Shown in pieces: positions 17,358 through 25,040 of a stretch of 64,000 nt of DNA. The notes beneath the pieces are model-generated. The model had not been told where the DNA came from. It did no database searches and worked only from the letters and a program-made list of their open reading frames with translations. The DNA lies in NCBI GenBank assembly GCA_017307375.1, contig JAFKFH010000018.1, positions 62,001 through 126,000 on the forward strand. Reading direction: 5' to 3'. The translations under genes and the position numbers were made by a program. Origin of the DNA: Alphaproteobacteria bacterium (GTDB lineage: Bacteria; Pseudomonadota; Alphaproteobacteria; Ferrovibrionales; Ferrovibrionaceae). Every line of letters starts with the position of its first letter. Within the stretch, counting starts at the first letter, position 1.

Positions 17358-18278
17358 TCAGTCGGAGCGAGGTTGCCAAACCGAGACCAGCCCGTCAAGG
17401 GTAAGTCGTTCTGGAATAAGCGATTTTCCGATCAGGGCCAGGGCGCTCTCGGCCAGCACCCCACGTTTGCCGTTATAGTCGTAGTCGTAGACCGGCAGGC
17501 TGCGCGCCACATTCTTCGCGCTGGCCAGCCAGGCCCGCGCCTCGGGCTCGGCCCCGATCTCGTCGACCAGCTTGAATTCGGCGGCCCGGGTGCCGTTGTA
17601 GACCCGGCCGTCGGCCAGCTCGACCACGCGGTCGCGCGGCAGCGCCCGGCGCTCGACCACCCGGTCGATGAACCAGCGGTGGGTCTCGTCGACCAGGCCC
17701 TGCAGCGCCTGGCGCCCGGCCGCGTCGAGCGGCCGGGTCAGCGACGGCTGGTCCTTCAGCGCGCCGGCCTTCACCGTCTCGGCGGTCACGCCGATCTTGT
17801 CGAGCAGGCCCGAAACCTCGGCCGACTGGATGATCACGCCGATCGACCCGGTCAGCGAGGTGTCGCCGGCATAGATGCGGTCGGCCGCGACCGCCGCGAG
17901 ATAGCCGGCGGAAGCGCCGAGCGTGCCGATGACGGCGACGACCGGCTTCTTCTCCGATACCCGGCGCAGCTGGCGGTAGAGCGCCTCGCCGCCATAGGTC
18001 GAGCCGCCGGGGCTGTCGATGCGCAGGATCAGCGCCCGGGCCTTCGGATCGTCGCGCACGTCGGCCAGCGCCGCGTCGAGCCGCCGGTTCTCGGCGATCA
18101 CGCCGCTAACGGTGATGCGCGCGACATGCGGCCGCTCGAGCCAGGTGCCGTCGGGATCCCAGGCAAAGGCCGCGGCGACGCAGGCGGCCACCGCCAGCAC
18201 GACGGCCGCGACCCGCCACGACCGCAGGCGGCGGCGCAACCGCCGCCGTTCGATCAGCCCCTCGGCATCGAGCGCCAT
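17358..18278 (-). CDS. sppA: Signal peptide peptidase SppA, short (36 kDa) type
   Basis: 306 residues. One N-terminal membrane helix (about 22-40) holds the enzyme at the outer face of the inner membrane. The Ser-Lys dyad is present: Ser123 in GASAGY and Lys175 in GALKD, 52 residues apart as in the short Bacillus SppA. It degrades cleaved signal peptides. The upstream segment DSPGGST at 88-94 is the ClpP-like oxyanion strip. Runs with ihfB and lapA on the minus strand. Confidence 0.92.
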   Translation of the reverse strand: MALDAEGLIERRRLRRRLRSWRVAAVVLAVAACVAAAFAWDPDGTWLERPHVARITVSGVIAENRRLDAALADVRDDPKARALILRIDSPGGSTYGGEALYRQLRRVSEKKPVVAVIGTLGASAGYLAAVAADRIYAGDTSLTGSIGVIIQSAEVSGLLDKIGVTAETVKAGALKDQPSLTRPLDAAGRQALQGLVDETHRWFIDRVVERRALPRDRVVELADGRVYNGTRAAEFKLVDEIGAEPEARAWLASAKNVARSLPVYDYDYNGKRGVLAESALALIGKSLIPERLTLDGLVSVWQPRSD

Positions 18279-18284
18279 CCGCCG

Positions 18285-18467
18285 TCAGTGCCCGTGGCCG
18301 TGGCCGGCACCGTCCTTCAGCCGATAGCGCCGCCCGCAATAGGGGCAGTCGATCTGGGTCTTTTCGCCCATGTTCAGATAGACGCGGGGATGGCCGAGGG
18401 CCAGGTTGCCGCCGTCGCAGGCGACGACATGGTCGGTCACCTCGATCTCTTCCAGAACCTCAGACAC
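18285..18467 (-). CDS. Small zinc-finger protein (zf-CHCC, NDUFS6-like)
   Basis: 60 residues from GTG 18467 with AGGGGGAG upstream. Cys17, His26 and the pair in DCPYCGRRY form the CHCC zinc site shared with the NDUFS6 accessory subunit of mitochondrial complex I. In alphaproteobacteria the protein is a small partner or assembly factor of complex I. The His-rich tail (GHGHGH) may also bind metal. It lies 6 bases before sppA and probably shares its transcript. Confidence 0.85.
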   Translation of the reverse strand: MSEVLEEIEVTDHVVACDGGNLALGHPRVYLNMGEKTQIDCPYCGRRYRLKDGAGHGHGH

Positions 18468-18600
18468 TTCCGAATTCTCCCCCTGGGCCGCGAGCCCAAG
18501 ATTGACCTGTCACTGGCGCGGATGATACCGATGGCGCCGCCGGACGCAACCCAAGCCCTGCGGCCGGTCAACAACGCCGTCGCAAAGCGCCCCAAAATCC

Positions 18601-19569
18601 GTGTCCCAGTCGCATCCGCCAGCCTCGAACGAGGCAAGCCTGCCCGCCGCCGCCATCTCCGCCAGGGGCCTCGTCAAGGTCTATCGCGGCCGGCTGGGCG
18701 AGAAGCGCGCGCTGCAGGGCATCGACCTCGACATTCCGCGCGGCTCGATGTTCGGCCTGCTCGGCCCCAACGGTGCCGGCAAGTCGACCTTCATCAACAT
18801 CCTGGCCGGCCTCGTCAACAAGACCGAGGGCCGCGTGCGCGTCTGGGACCGCGATATCGACCGCGACCCGCGCGGGGCGCGGGCAGCCATCGGCATCGTG
18901 CCCCAGGAACTCAATATCGACCCGTTCTTCACGCCGCGCGAGCTGATGGAGCTGCATGCCGGGCTGTACGGCGTGCCCCGGCGCGAGCGGCGCACCGCCG
19001 AGATCCTGGCCGCGGTCGGGCTGGCCGACAAGGCCGACGCCTATGCCCGCACGCTGTCGGGCGGCATGCGCCGGCGCCTCCTGGTTGCCAAGGCGATGGT
19101 GCACAACCCGCCGGTACTGGTGCTGGACGAGCCGACCGCCGGCGTCGACGTCGAGCTGCGCCAGCAGCTGTGGGCCCATGTGCGCGAGCTGAACCGGGCC
19201 GGGGTGACGGTGATCCTGACCACCCATTACCTCGAAGAGGCCGAGGAGCTGTGCGATCGCATCGCGATCATCAACAAGGGCCAGCTCGTCGCCTGCGACA
19301 CCACGCCGAACCTGATCTCGCGGCTCGACCGCAAGGACCTGCGCATCACCGTCGCCGAACCGCTGGCGGCGGTGCCCGAGATCCTGTCGGCCTTCGGCGC
19401 GACCTGGGACCCGGAGGGCAAGGCGCTGCATTTCAGCTATCGCCCCAGCGAACAGCCGATCCAGCGCCTGCTGGCCGCGGTGCAGGCCGCCGGGCTCTCG
19501 GTCACCGACCTGTCGACGCGCGAGGCCGACCTCGAGGACCTGTTCCTGGAGATGACGCGCGGCAACTGA
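18601..19569 (+). CDS. ABC transporter ATP-binding protein (ABC-2 export type), no partner permease nearby
   Basis: 322 residues from GTG 18601. Walker A GPNGAGKST at 55-63, signature LSGGMRRR at 152-159 and Walker B VLVLDEP at 172-178 are intact. The family pattern (VPQELNIDPFFTPRE, then a C-terminal extension of about 80 residues) matches the CcmA/YadG-type ATPases of ABC-2 exporters. No ABC-2 permease gene is next to it on either side, so its partner must be elsewhere. What it exports is unknown. Confidence 0.88.
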   Translation: MSQSHPPASNEASLPAAAISARGLVKVYRGRLGEKRALQGIDLDIPRGSMFGLLGPNGAGKSTFINILAGLVNKTEGRVRVWDRDIDRDPRGARAAIGIVPQELNIDPFFTPRELMELHAGLYGVPRRERRTAEILAAVGLADKADAYARTLSGGMRRRLLVAKAMVHNPPVLVLDEPTAGVDVELRQQLWAHVRELNRAGVTVILTTHYLEEAEELCDRIAIINKGQLVACDTTPNLISRLDRKDLRITVAEPLAAVPEILSAFGATWDPEGKALHFSYRPSEQPIQRLLAAVQAAGLSVTDLSTREADLEDLFLEMTRGN

Positions 19570-19579
19570 CGCCGCCCCC

Positions 19580-19594
19580 CGGCAAAACTTGCCG
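19580..19594 (+). terminator. Small hairpin after the orphan ABC ATPase gene
   Basis: Six-base arms CGGCAA/TTGCCG with a three-base loop, 10 bases after the stop of the ATPase gene. Weak and without a T-run; a possible Rho-dependent end. Confidence 0.3.
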
Positions 19595-19647
19595 ATCGCC
19601 CGACTGCACGACCGTGCCAACCCCTTGAATTTGCAGGGCAGACCGGC

Positions 19648-19663
19648 TGGCACGCCGCCTGCA
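19648..19663 (+). promoter_or_regulatory. Sigma-54-type promoter (-24/-12)
   Basis: TGGCACG-CCGC-CTGCA matches the sigma-54 consensus TGGCACG-N4-TTGCA at all positions but one, with correct GG and GC spacing. It lies 40 bases before the ATG of the gene at 19703, leaving a short leader. If real, transcription needs RpoN and an enhancer-binding activator. No activator gene is in the window. Confidence 0.6.
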
Positions 19664-19702
19664 TCGCCCACCCCGTAGCTTTACGAGTACGAGGGAGCGA
19701 CC

Positions 19703-20278
19703 ATGTCCACAGCCCTGCTGCGCGCCGCCATCGAGCGCGCTGCCCAGAAGCGCGGCGGCGGCGATCTGCGCCAGGCCGAACCGACCCTGTCGATGCGCGA
19801 GGCGGTGGCCGCCGCGACCGCGCCGCGGCAGGCCGCGCCGCGCCGCGCCGCCACCGCCCCCCAGCCGCAGCAGCCTCAGCCGGCCCCGGCCCCGCCCGCA
19901 CCGCCGCCCCCGATCGTGCTGGTCTCCGAGCAGCAGGCGGCCGGCCCCGGCCGCCCGATCGGCGCGGCGCAGTTCGCCCGCTCGATCCTCGATGCCGAGC
20001 GGCGCGAATGCGCGCGTGCGATGCGCGAGACGGTGACCGGCGTCGATGCCGGCGAGTTCGCCTCGCTGGTCCAGGTGATCGCCAAGCTGAAGGCGCGCTA
20101 CGCGGCGATGGTGCTGGAACTCGGCCGGTCCGAACGGGTCGGCTCGAACTCGATCGTCGCCACGATCAAGACGCTGCGCGAACAGATCGAGGAACTGGAA
20201 AAGGGCCTGGGCTTCCTGCGCCAGGCGGTGGCCGACGGCGAGATCCGCGTGGCCGGGGTGCAGCCGCCCGCCCACTGA
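19703..20278 (+). CDS. Unknown protein with Pro/Ala-rich N-terminus and C-terminal coiled coil
   Basis: 191 residues, no family recognised. Residues about 45-75 are a Pro/Ala/Gln-rich spacer that is probably disordered. Residues about 80-180 are helical with an acidic/basic heptad pattern (KTLREQIEELEKGL), suggesting a coiled coil. No signal peptide or membrane segment. GAGGGAG precedes ATG 19703. A sigma-54-like promoter lies in front, which in alphaproteobacteria is often linked to flagella, nitrogen or stress functions, but none of these is shown by the protein itself. Confidence 0.75.
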   Translation: MSTALLRAAIERAAQKRGGGDLRQAEPTLSMREAVAAATAPRQAAPRRAATAPQPQQPQPAPAPPAPPPPIVLVSEQQAAGPGRPIGAAQFARSILDAERRECARAMRETVTGVDAGEFASLVQVIAKLKARYAAMVLELGRSERVGSNSIVATIKTLREQIEELEKGLGFLRQAVADGEIRVAGVQPPAH

Positions 20279-20307
20279 CGGCGCCCACGACGCGGCCGGC
20301 GGCGAAA

Positions 20308-20330
20308 GGCAAGCAAAAGAATCGCTTGCC
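20308..20330 (+). terminator. Hairpin after the coiled-coil gene
   Basis: Perfect seven-base arms GGCAAGC and GCTTGCC around a nine-base A-rich loop, 30 bases after the stop of the gene at 19703 and 60 bases before the next start. No T-run. Confidence 0.4.
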
Positions 20331-20391
20331 GAATCGCCCTGGCCCGGCGTGCAATACCCGTGATCGGCTGCTTACGAGGAGCGTGAACGCG

Positions 20392-20808
20392 ATGGCGTCG
20401 GGGATGTCGGGTACGCCGCGACCGGGAAGGCCGGCTGCCCCTGGCGGCAGGCGCCCCGACGTGCTGTCGGCGGTGACGGGCGGGGCCGAGCTCGACCGCG
20501 TCACCCTGAAGGCCGTGGCGATTCTGGCCGGGGCCGTCGAATCCTGCGCCGGCCCCTCCAACATGGCCAGCCACGCGCTCCAGGCGGTGCTCAAGACCCG
20601 CTCGCGCCCGGCGCTGGCCTTTGCCGGCCGCGCCTTCGACCTGCTCGAGCCGCGGCTGCGCCGCCGCATCGCCGACACCGCCGACCGCGCCGCGCAGGAC
20701 CTGGTCCGCCCGGCCCTGCCGCGCTTCCTCTCCGCCCCGCTCAAGCCGGTGCACTGGGAAGTCGACTACCGCAAGCCCGGCGTGATGGTGACGAAAAAAG
20801 AGCCCTGA
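20392..20808 (+). CDS. Unknown basic protein of 138 residues
   Basis: No family recognised. The first 25 residues are Gly/Pro/Arg-rich and probably disordered; residues about 35-105 look helical ([37 protein letters not shown]), and the tail is basic. No signal peptide. ATG 20392 was chosen because GAGGAGC lies 10 bases upstream; the GTG at 20383 is too close to that site. It follows the coiled-coil gene by 113 bases on the same strand and ends 73 bases before the tRNA. Confidence 0.65.
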   Translation: MASGMSGTPRPGRPAAPGGRRPDVLSAVTGGAELDRVTLKAVAILAGAVESCAGPSNMASHALQAVLKTRSRPALAFAGRAFDLLEPRLRRRIADTADRAAQDLVRPALPRFLSAPLKPVHWEVDYRKPGVMVTKKEP

Positions 20809-20881
20809 GCGAAGCCGATCGGCGCCGTTGCAACCCGGGAACAAACCCGCTAAGGTCCGCGCCACATCGACCGGCCGGCAT

Positions 20882-20958
<77 letters not shown>

Positions 20959-21211
20959 CTTCGGTACAGAAGTCTGACCGTCGGCTACGCTTGGTTTGCT
21001 CCCTCAGGCGACGATAGCCGAGTTCCCCTTCCAGCTGTTCGGATGCGGTCAGCGGGCGTTCCTTGCGAGATCTGGCCATTGGCCCGGAATCGCCGAACGA
21101 AGCTCTGGAAAGTATGGCCTTTTCCACGCTGGAAGCCTCTGGGCGCCGTGGCGCAAAGGTACTTGCGCGTGACGGCGCGGGATGAAAGCGCCGCAGGGGC
21201 GGAGGCGGCCG
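20959..21211. other. Gene-free stretch after the tRNA
   Basis: About 250 bases with no convincing gene on either strand. Reading frames here run through the tRNA or lack start sites and family features. No second copy of the tRNA 3' end (which would mark an attachment site) was seen in this stretch. It may be remnant DNA of the decayed locus that follows. Confidence 0.5.
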
Positions 21212-21397
21212 TCATGACGATATCAGGCTCGCCGCCGTCGTCACCGGCAGATAGAGGGTGCGCGGCCGCCGGACCAAAGGTGTGAAGCCAAAGGCCGCAT
21301 AGAAGGCCGCCGCGCTGTCGTCTATGACGTCGGCGAAGATGGCATGCGCCCCGATAGGCGCAGTCGCCACGGTCTTGATGGCGAAGCGGACGCTCAC
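21212..21397 (-). pseudogene. Truncated GNAT acetyltransferase toxin (TacT-like) fragment
   Basis: Only about 61 residues remain, starting at a GTG 11 bases after the antitoxin stop. They match the last third of GNAT toxins: IGAHAIFADVIDDSAAAFYAAFGFTPL, shortened here as the helix-strand-helix leading to AFYAAFGF, then a LYLP strand. Family members have about 160-170 residues, so the N-terminal 100 or so, including the acetyl-CoA P-loop, are gone. TacT toxins acetylate aminoacyl-tRNA; this fragment cannot. The loss looks like an internal deletion. Confidence 0.72.
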
Positions 21398-21408
21398 CGG
21401 CGCTCAAT

Positions 21409-21684
21409 CTACTCGGCATGACGCTGCGCGACGCGGGCCAGCCTCTCGTTCGGCTTGGGCGGATCGATCAGCGCCTCGGCAAAGTGGATTTGATCCTCGC
21501 GCGCGAGACGCAGGATCTCGGCGTCCTCGACGACGCGCCTTGCGTCCTCGCCGGCGGTGGCGATCAGATAGCCGGTCAGGGTCAGGCCGCGCAGACCGGC
21601 GGCGCGCTGCATCAGGTCATAGACCTGGACCGGGATACGCGCTTCCAATCGGGCGGTCTCGGCTTCAGCTGGGGGCTTGGGCAT
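21409..21684 (-). CDS. DUF1778 family antitoxin (TacA-like)
   Basis: 91 residues with the ribbon-helix-helix DNA-binding start (ARLEARIPVQVYDLMQRAA) and the C-terminal toxin-wrapping segment (AEALIDPPKPNERL) of TacA/DUF1778 antitoxins. ATG 21684 has GGGAGG six bases upstream. It normally neutralises a GNAT toxin and represses its own operon. Here it is whole while the toxin gene after it is truncated, so it is an orphan. A perfect inverted repeat lies in its promoter. Confidence 0.88.
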   Translation of the reverse strand: MPKPPAEAETARLEARIPVQVYDLMQRAAGLRGLTLTGYLIATAGEDARRVVEDAEILRLAREDQIHFAEALIDPPKPNERLARVAQRHAE

Positions 21685-21711
21685 CGGAGCCTCCCACGGA
21701 GTGCATCGTAC

Positions 21712-21726
21712 ACGGCAAAATGCCGT
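21712..21726 (-). promoter_or_regulatory. Palindromic operator in the antitoxin promoter
   Basis: ACGGCA-AAA-TGCCGT, a perfect inverted repeat, lies between a TTGAAC -35-like box and a TACGAT -10-like box of the antitoxin gene on the minus strand. This is where a ribbon-helix-helix antitoxin would bind to repress itself. Binding is inferred. Confidence 0.6.
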
Positions 21727-21778
21727 AAAGTTCAAGAATGCCAGTCGATCCGGTGTTCCCGGGACCAAGCCGGGATAG

Positions 21779-21799
21779 CCGTGGTGCGCGAAACCACGG
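21779..21799. repeat. Inverted repeat CCGTGGT-N7-ACCACGG
   Basis: Perfect seven-base arms around GCGCGAA in the 200-base gap upstream of the antitoxin gene, with a second small stem (CCCGG/CCGGG) about 20 bases before it. The pair resembles intergenic repeat hairpins found in many copies in alphaproteobacterial genomes, but a copy count cannot be made from this window. The rest of the gap (21685-21884) holds no gene. Confidence 0.4.
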
Positions 21800-21884
21800 G
21801 GCGGCAACGCGGCCGGCTTCATACCTATTCGGAGTATCTGGCCTTGCTCGATTGCGGCACGGATCCCTTGCCGGGCTGACGCAT

Positions 21885-22088
21885 CTACGGCCGCAACGCC
21901 GCCCCGCTCTGCGCACCGCTGACCTCGGCCTCGCATTTGCGACTATCAGCAGCCAGCTGGTCGCGGCACACGCTCCGCCGCCATGCCTGGCCCGTCGCGG
22001 AGAGCTGCTGCGGCGTGCAGGCGGCAAGCGCCGAGGTCGCGGCGGTCAATGCCAGGGCCAGCAGCAGGCATCGGGTTCGGGTCAGCAT
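21885..22088 (-). CDS. Small putative lipoprotein
   Basis: 67 residues. A short basic start and hydrophobic core lead to the lipobox ALAAC, so the mature chain begins at Cys24 and has about 44 residues with two further cysteines (SVCRDQL and RKCEAEV). No family recognised. It follows the XRE regulator gene by five bases and probably belongs to the same operon as the DUF2975 protein and that regulator. Confidence 0.6.
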   Translation of the reverse strand: MLTRTRCLLLALALTAATSALAACTPQQLSATGQAWRRSVCRDQLAADSRKCEAEVSGAQSGAALRP

Positions 22089-22093
22089 CGCCG

Positions 22094-22324
22094 TCACTCG
22101 CCGGGGGCTTTCGGGTCGGTGTCGCGTTCGAAGCGCAGCAGGTCGCCCGGCTGGCAGTCGAGGTATTCGCAGATGCGCTCGAGCGTCTCGAACCGGATGC
22201 CCTTCACCTTTCCCTGCTTGAGCAGCGAGAGGTTGGCCTCGGTGATGCCGACGTATTCGGCCAGCGCCTTGGACCGCACATGCCGTTCGGCGAGCACGAC
22301 GGCGAGCTTCACCCGTATCGGCAC
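22094..22324 (-). CDS. XRE/Cro-CI family transcriptional regulator (YozG-like)
   Basis: 76 residues, a single helix-turn-helix domain (about 15-65, AEYVGITEANLSLLKQGKVK). Regulators of this small type are encoded with DUF2975 membrane proteins in many bacteria, as here: the GTG start lies nine bases after the DUF2975 stop. It probably controls its own operon through the inverted repeat upstream of the DUF2975 gene. The signal is not known. Confidence 0.88.
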   Translation of the reverse strand: MPIRVKLAVVLAERHVRSKALAEYVGITEANLSLLKQGKVKGIRFETLERICEYLDCQPGDLLRFERDTDPKAPGE

Positions 22325-22333
22325 CGCCGGCCC

Positions 22334-22912
22334 TCACACGAACTGCTGGTTTTCGTCGGCGATCTCGGTCGCCTCGGCCAGGATCCACGCGATCAGCCCC
22401 ACCATCGCCGCGAACAGGAGCGACAGGAGCGTGTCGGACCCGACATTGATCACGAGGCTGTGCCCCCCGGTCGGGCTGGCCCCGCTGAGCACGACGCCGA
22501 GCGCCGCTCCGGCCAGCGGCTGGAGCAGGGCCGAGATCGCCGCGGCCACCGCGAAGGCGCGCAAGCCGCCGATCGCTTCCCGCGAGAAGACATGCCCGGC
22601 GGCGAAGGCGGCAAAGCAGCGCCTGGCCGCGAACAGGCCATAGACCAGGGCGGCCAGCGGCGTCATCGCGATGGCAAACGTGCCGAGGCGCAGCGTCGTC
22701 GCCAGCTCGGCCGGCGGCGCAAGCTGCAAGCCCGCCTGCCGGAACAGGCCTTCGGCCGGCGTCACCCACCAATAGACGGCCAAGCCGAGGGTCAGCAGCG
22801 CCGCCACGGCGAGACACGCATGGGCCATGATCGCGCTGACCCGGCGGATCCGGTTCATCCGGTCGGCACGCGCCGCGGCCGCGGGGTCGGGACTGTAGCG
22901 TCGACGATTCAT
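22334..22912 (-). CDS. DUF2975 family membrane protein
   Basis: 192 residues with four membrane segments (about 30-50, 75-95, 115-140 and 155-180). The soluble loop includes RRCFAAFAAGHVFSREAI, the conserved part of DUF2975. Function is unknown; the constant pairing with an XRE regulator suggests a membrane sensor or anti-regulator. AAAGGAGC precedes ATG 22912, and an AT-rich palindromic promoter region lies 40-70 bases upstream. Confidence 0.88.
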   Translation of the reverse strand: MNRRRYSPDPAAAARADRMNRIRRVSAIMAHACLAVAALLTLGLAVYWWVTPAEGLFRQAGLQLAPPAELATTLRLGTFAIAMTPLAALVYGLFAARRCFAAFAAGHVFSREAIGGLRAFAVAAAISALLQPLAGAALGVVLSGASPTGGHSLVINVGSDTLLSLLFAAMVGLIAWILAEATEIADENQQFV

Positions 22913-22948
22913 GGTCAGCTCCTTTGACGCGCCGAGGATATGTGGCTT

Positions 22949-22976
22949 ATTATTGTTTTACAATAATTTCTTATTG
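22949..22976 (-). promoter_or_regulatory. AT-rich inverted repeat and promoter of the DUF2975/XRE operon
   Basis: ATTATTG-TTTTA-CAATAAT is a perfect seven-base inverted repeat (22949-22967), followed by a third half-site TTATTG (22971-22976). On the minus strand it covers a TTGTAA -35-like box with TATCCT 17 bases on. In DNA this GC-rich such a block stands out, and it is the likely operator of the XRE regulator. It also lies before the plus-strand gene at 23005. Confidence 0.6.
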
Positions 22977-23004
22977 TTAGGCCGTTATCCGCCAGGAGGT
23001 GCCC

Positions 23005-23373
23005 ATGCCCGCCCGTCACATCGGAGCAATCGCCGCGCTCATTGCCGGAACCTGCTGCCTTGCGGCGGCACCGGCCGGCGCCCAAGGCCCAACCGCTGCC
23101 GGCGGCATTTCCGTCGCCCAGGTCATCCAGATGGTCGACCAGGCACCATCCAATGCGGTGGCGCGGCAGGTCCTGGCCGCCTACCTCGCCGGTGTCGGCG
23201 AAGCGGCCGGCGTCGTGGTTGCCGCGGCCGGCGCGGCCTGCCAGCGGCCGCTCAGCCTCGCCGCCGACGATGCCGGTCGTGTCGTGAAAGCCGCAACGGC
23301 CGGCGGCGCCGCCGCGGCGACGCCGCTGATCGTCGGCGACATGCTGGCCCGGGCCGCCTGCCGGTTGCGCTGA
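23005..23373 (+). CDS. Small secreted protein, possibly Rap1a/Tai-like
   Basis: 122 residues with a signal peptide (1-26, ending AGAQG). The mature part has the pattern of Rap1a/Tai proteins: a helix VARQVLAAYLAGVGEA, a central Cys, a second helix and a final LARAACRL. Those proteins are immunity factors for type VI amidases, but most members in non-T6SS contexts have no known role and no effector is nearby. The match is by pattern only. AGGAGG lies five bases before ATG 23005. Confidence 0.6.
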   Translation: MPARHIGAIAALIAGTCCLAAAPAGAQGPTAAGGISVAQVIQMVDQAPSNAVARQVLAAYLAGVGEAAGVVVAAAGAACQRPLSLAADDAGRVVKAATAGGAAAATPLIVGDMLARAACRLR

Positions 23374-23388
23374 CCCGGGCCGCCACGG

Positions 23389-24330
23389 TTACCTCTTCAA
23401 TCCGATCAGGCCGATCGCCGCGAGCAGGCCCAGGGTGAGCAGAGCGAGCCCGGCAACCTGCAGCAGCGTCGGCAGTTCGCCGGTGAGCGGCACGCCGACC
23501 AGGATGGCCACGGCCGGCACCAGGGCCGGAAACACCGCCGCACGCGCCGGCCCGATCAGTTCCACCGCCTTGGTGAAGGCGATGACGGCGACGACACCGG
23601 ACAGCACGCCCTGGACCACGATCTGCCCGGCCAGCATCGCCGGCGCGGTCCGCGCCAGCCGGTCGAGGCCTTCGACCGCAAGATAGCCAGGAACGAAGGC
23701 AGCCGCCGACAGCACCGAGACGGCGGCCGTCGCCGGCAGCGGCGCGACCTTCCACAGCTTGGTCAGCAGCGTGAACAGCGCCCACATGCCGCCGGCAACG
23801 ATGAACATCGCATCGCCCAGCGGGGTCAGCGAGCCGCCGGCGAGCAGGCCGGGACCGGCAATCACCGCGAGGCCGGCGAGCATGACGGCGACCCCTGCCA
23901 GCCTGGCTGCGGTCGGCCGATCCTTGAGCACGACGGCGGCGAGGGCGATGCCGAGGATGGTCAGCGCCGCCGGCTGCATCACCGCGCCATGGGCGAGCGG
24001 CGCGAAGCGATAGCCGCCGACCCCGATCAGGATGAACAGCGGGCCAACCAGCAGCGACAGGATCGCCGCGCGCCCCCAGCCGACGCCGCCGCAGCGGCGC
24101 AGCCCCTTGCCCAGCAGCCAGGGCAGCATGATCAGGCCGGCGACGCCGTAGCGGATGAAGGCGATGTCGGCCGGGGCCAGTCCGGCACTGACGCCGGCCT
24201 TGGCCATCGCCAGATAGGAACCCCAGATGGCGGCCGCCGCGAGGCCGAGGGCAATGCCCCGGGCCTCGGGCGTCGTGAAGGCCGACGGCTGCAATGCCGC
24301 AGCCGGGGAGATGTCGGTGGCGCTTTTCAT
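23389..24330 (-). CDS. DMT superfamily (EamA) transporter
   Basis: 313 residues with ten hydrophobic segments in two EamA repeats (about 28-160 and 170-305). The start contains a 25-residue soluble N-terminus before the first helix. Such inner-membrane carriers export amino acids or related small molecules. It follows the peroxiredoxin-like gene by 18 bases on the same strand, so the two are probably co-transcribed. The cargo is unknown. Confidence 0.87.
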   Translation of the reverse strand: MKSATDISPAAALQPSAFTTPEARGIALGLAAAAIWGSYLAMAKAGVSAGLAPADIAFIRYGVAGLIMLPWLLGKGLRRCGGVGWGRAAILSLLVGPLFILIGVGGYRFAPLAHGAVMQPAALTILGIALAAVVLKDRPTAARLAGVAVMLAGLAVIAGPGLLAGGSLTPLGDAMFIVAGGMWALFTLLTKLWKVAPLPATAAVSVLSAAAFVPGYLAVEGLDRLARTAPAMLAGQIVVQGVLSGVVAVIAFTKAVELIGPARAAVFPALVPAVAILVGVPLTGELPTLLQVAGLALLTLGLLAAIGLIGLKR

Positions 24331-24348
24331 GATGACCTCGCTGTCCGA

Positions 24349-24996
24349 TCAGATGGCGGCGAGTTCGCGCAGCACCGCAATCGCCTCGGCCGGATCGAGC
24401 CGCCGGCGATAATCGGGGTCGACGGAGGCCAGCGCGATCCGCCCGCCCCGTTCGACCACGTAGCTCGCCGGCATCGGCAGCGACCAGCGATCGTCGCCGT
24501 TGCGGGCAGGCAGGTCGTGGCCGAACTTCCGATAGAGCTCCCGGATGGCCGGCGACAGCTCGAAGCGGATGCCCAGCCTGTCGGCCAGCCGGCCGCGGTC
24601 GTCCGACAGCACGTCGAAGGCGAGCGCATTCTTCTCGGCGGTCGACAGGGTATTGTCCGGAGTCTCGGGCGAGACCGCGACGAGGCGGGCGCCAAGGGCC
24701 GCGATCTCGGCCAGGCGCTGCTGGTAGGCGCGAAGCTCGAGGTTGCAATACGGGCACCAGCCGCCGCGATAGAAGGTGACCACCAGGGCGCTTTCGGCCG
24801 CCAGCGCCGCGAGATCGACCGCAACCCCGTTCTGGTTGAGCAGCGTCACGGCGGGGAACTGCGCCCCTTGCCCGAGCGACCGGGCCGCCAGCGGCAGCAG
24901 CGCGGCATTGTCGTCCGCGACGAGCCGCGCGGTTTCGGCGCCCACCCGTTCGAGCCAGGCCGCCTTGAAGGAATCGAGTTCGACTTGCAGCGACAT
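24349..24996 (-). CDS. Peroxiredoxin-like (AhpC/TSA family) protein
   Basis: 215 residues with a thioredoxin fold. The redox site is CPYC (Cys81 and Cys84) in FYRGGWCPYC, which marks the peroxiredoxin-like group with a thioredoxin-style pair rather than the usual PxxxTxxC. The C-terminal half has the FDVLSDDRGRLADRLGI stretch of the family. It probably reduces peroxides or disulfides in the cytoplasm. It follows the crotonase-like gene by 44 bases, and the LysR regulator beyond may control all three. Confidence 0.83.
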   Translation of the reverse strand: MSLQVELDSFKAAWLERVGAETARLVADDNAALLPLAARSLGQGAQFPAVTLLNQNGVAVDLAALAAESALVVTFYRGGWCPYCNLELRAYQQRLAEIAALGARLVAVSPETPDNTLSTAEKNALAFDVLSDDRGRLADRLGIRFELSPAIRELYRKFGHDLPARNGDDRWSLPMPASYVVERGGRIALASVDPDYRRRLDPAEAIAVLRELAAI

Positions 24997-25040
24997 AGGT
25001 TGATCTTCCTTGTATCGGGATCGGGTATCGGCACGCCGGG

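Noticed and set aside
19580-19594. Short hairpin as a riboswitch expression platform
   Set aside because: The stem has six base pairs and no aptamer-like conserved region was seen around it.
16902-19628. Plus-strand open frame of 908 codons
   Set aside because: It covers four real minus-strand genes and the plus-strand ABC ATPase in other frames and shows Arg/Pro-rich shadow composition.
21779-21799. Hairpin as the end of an insertion sequence
   Set aside because: There is no transposase remnant and no matching inverted repeat at a fitting distance.
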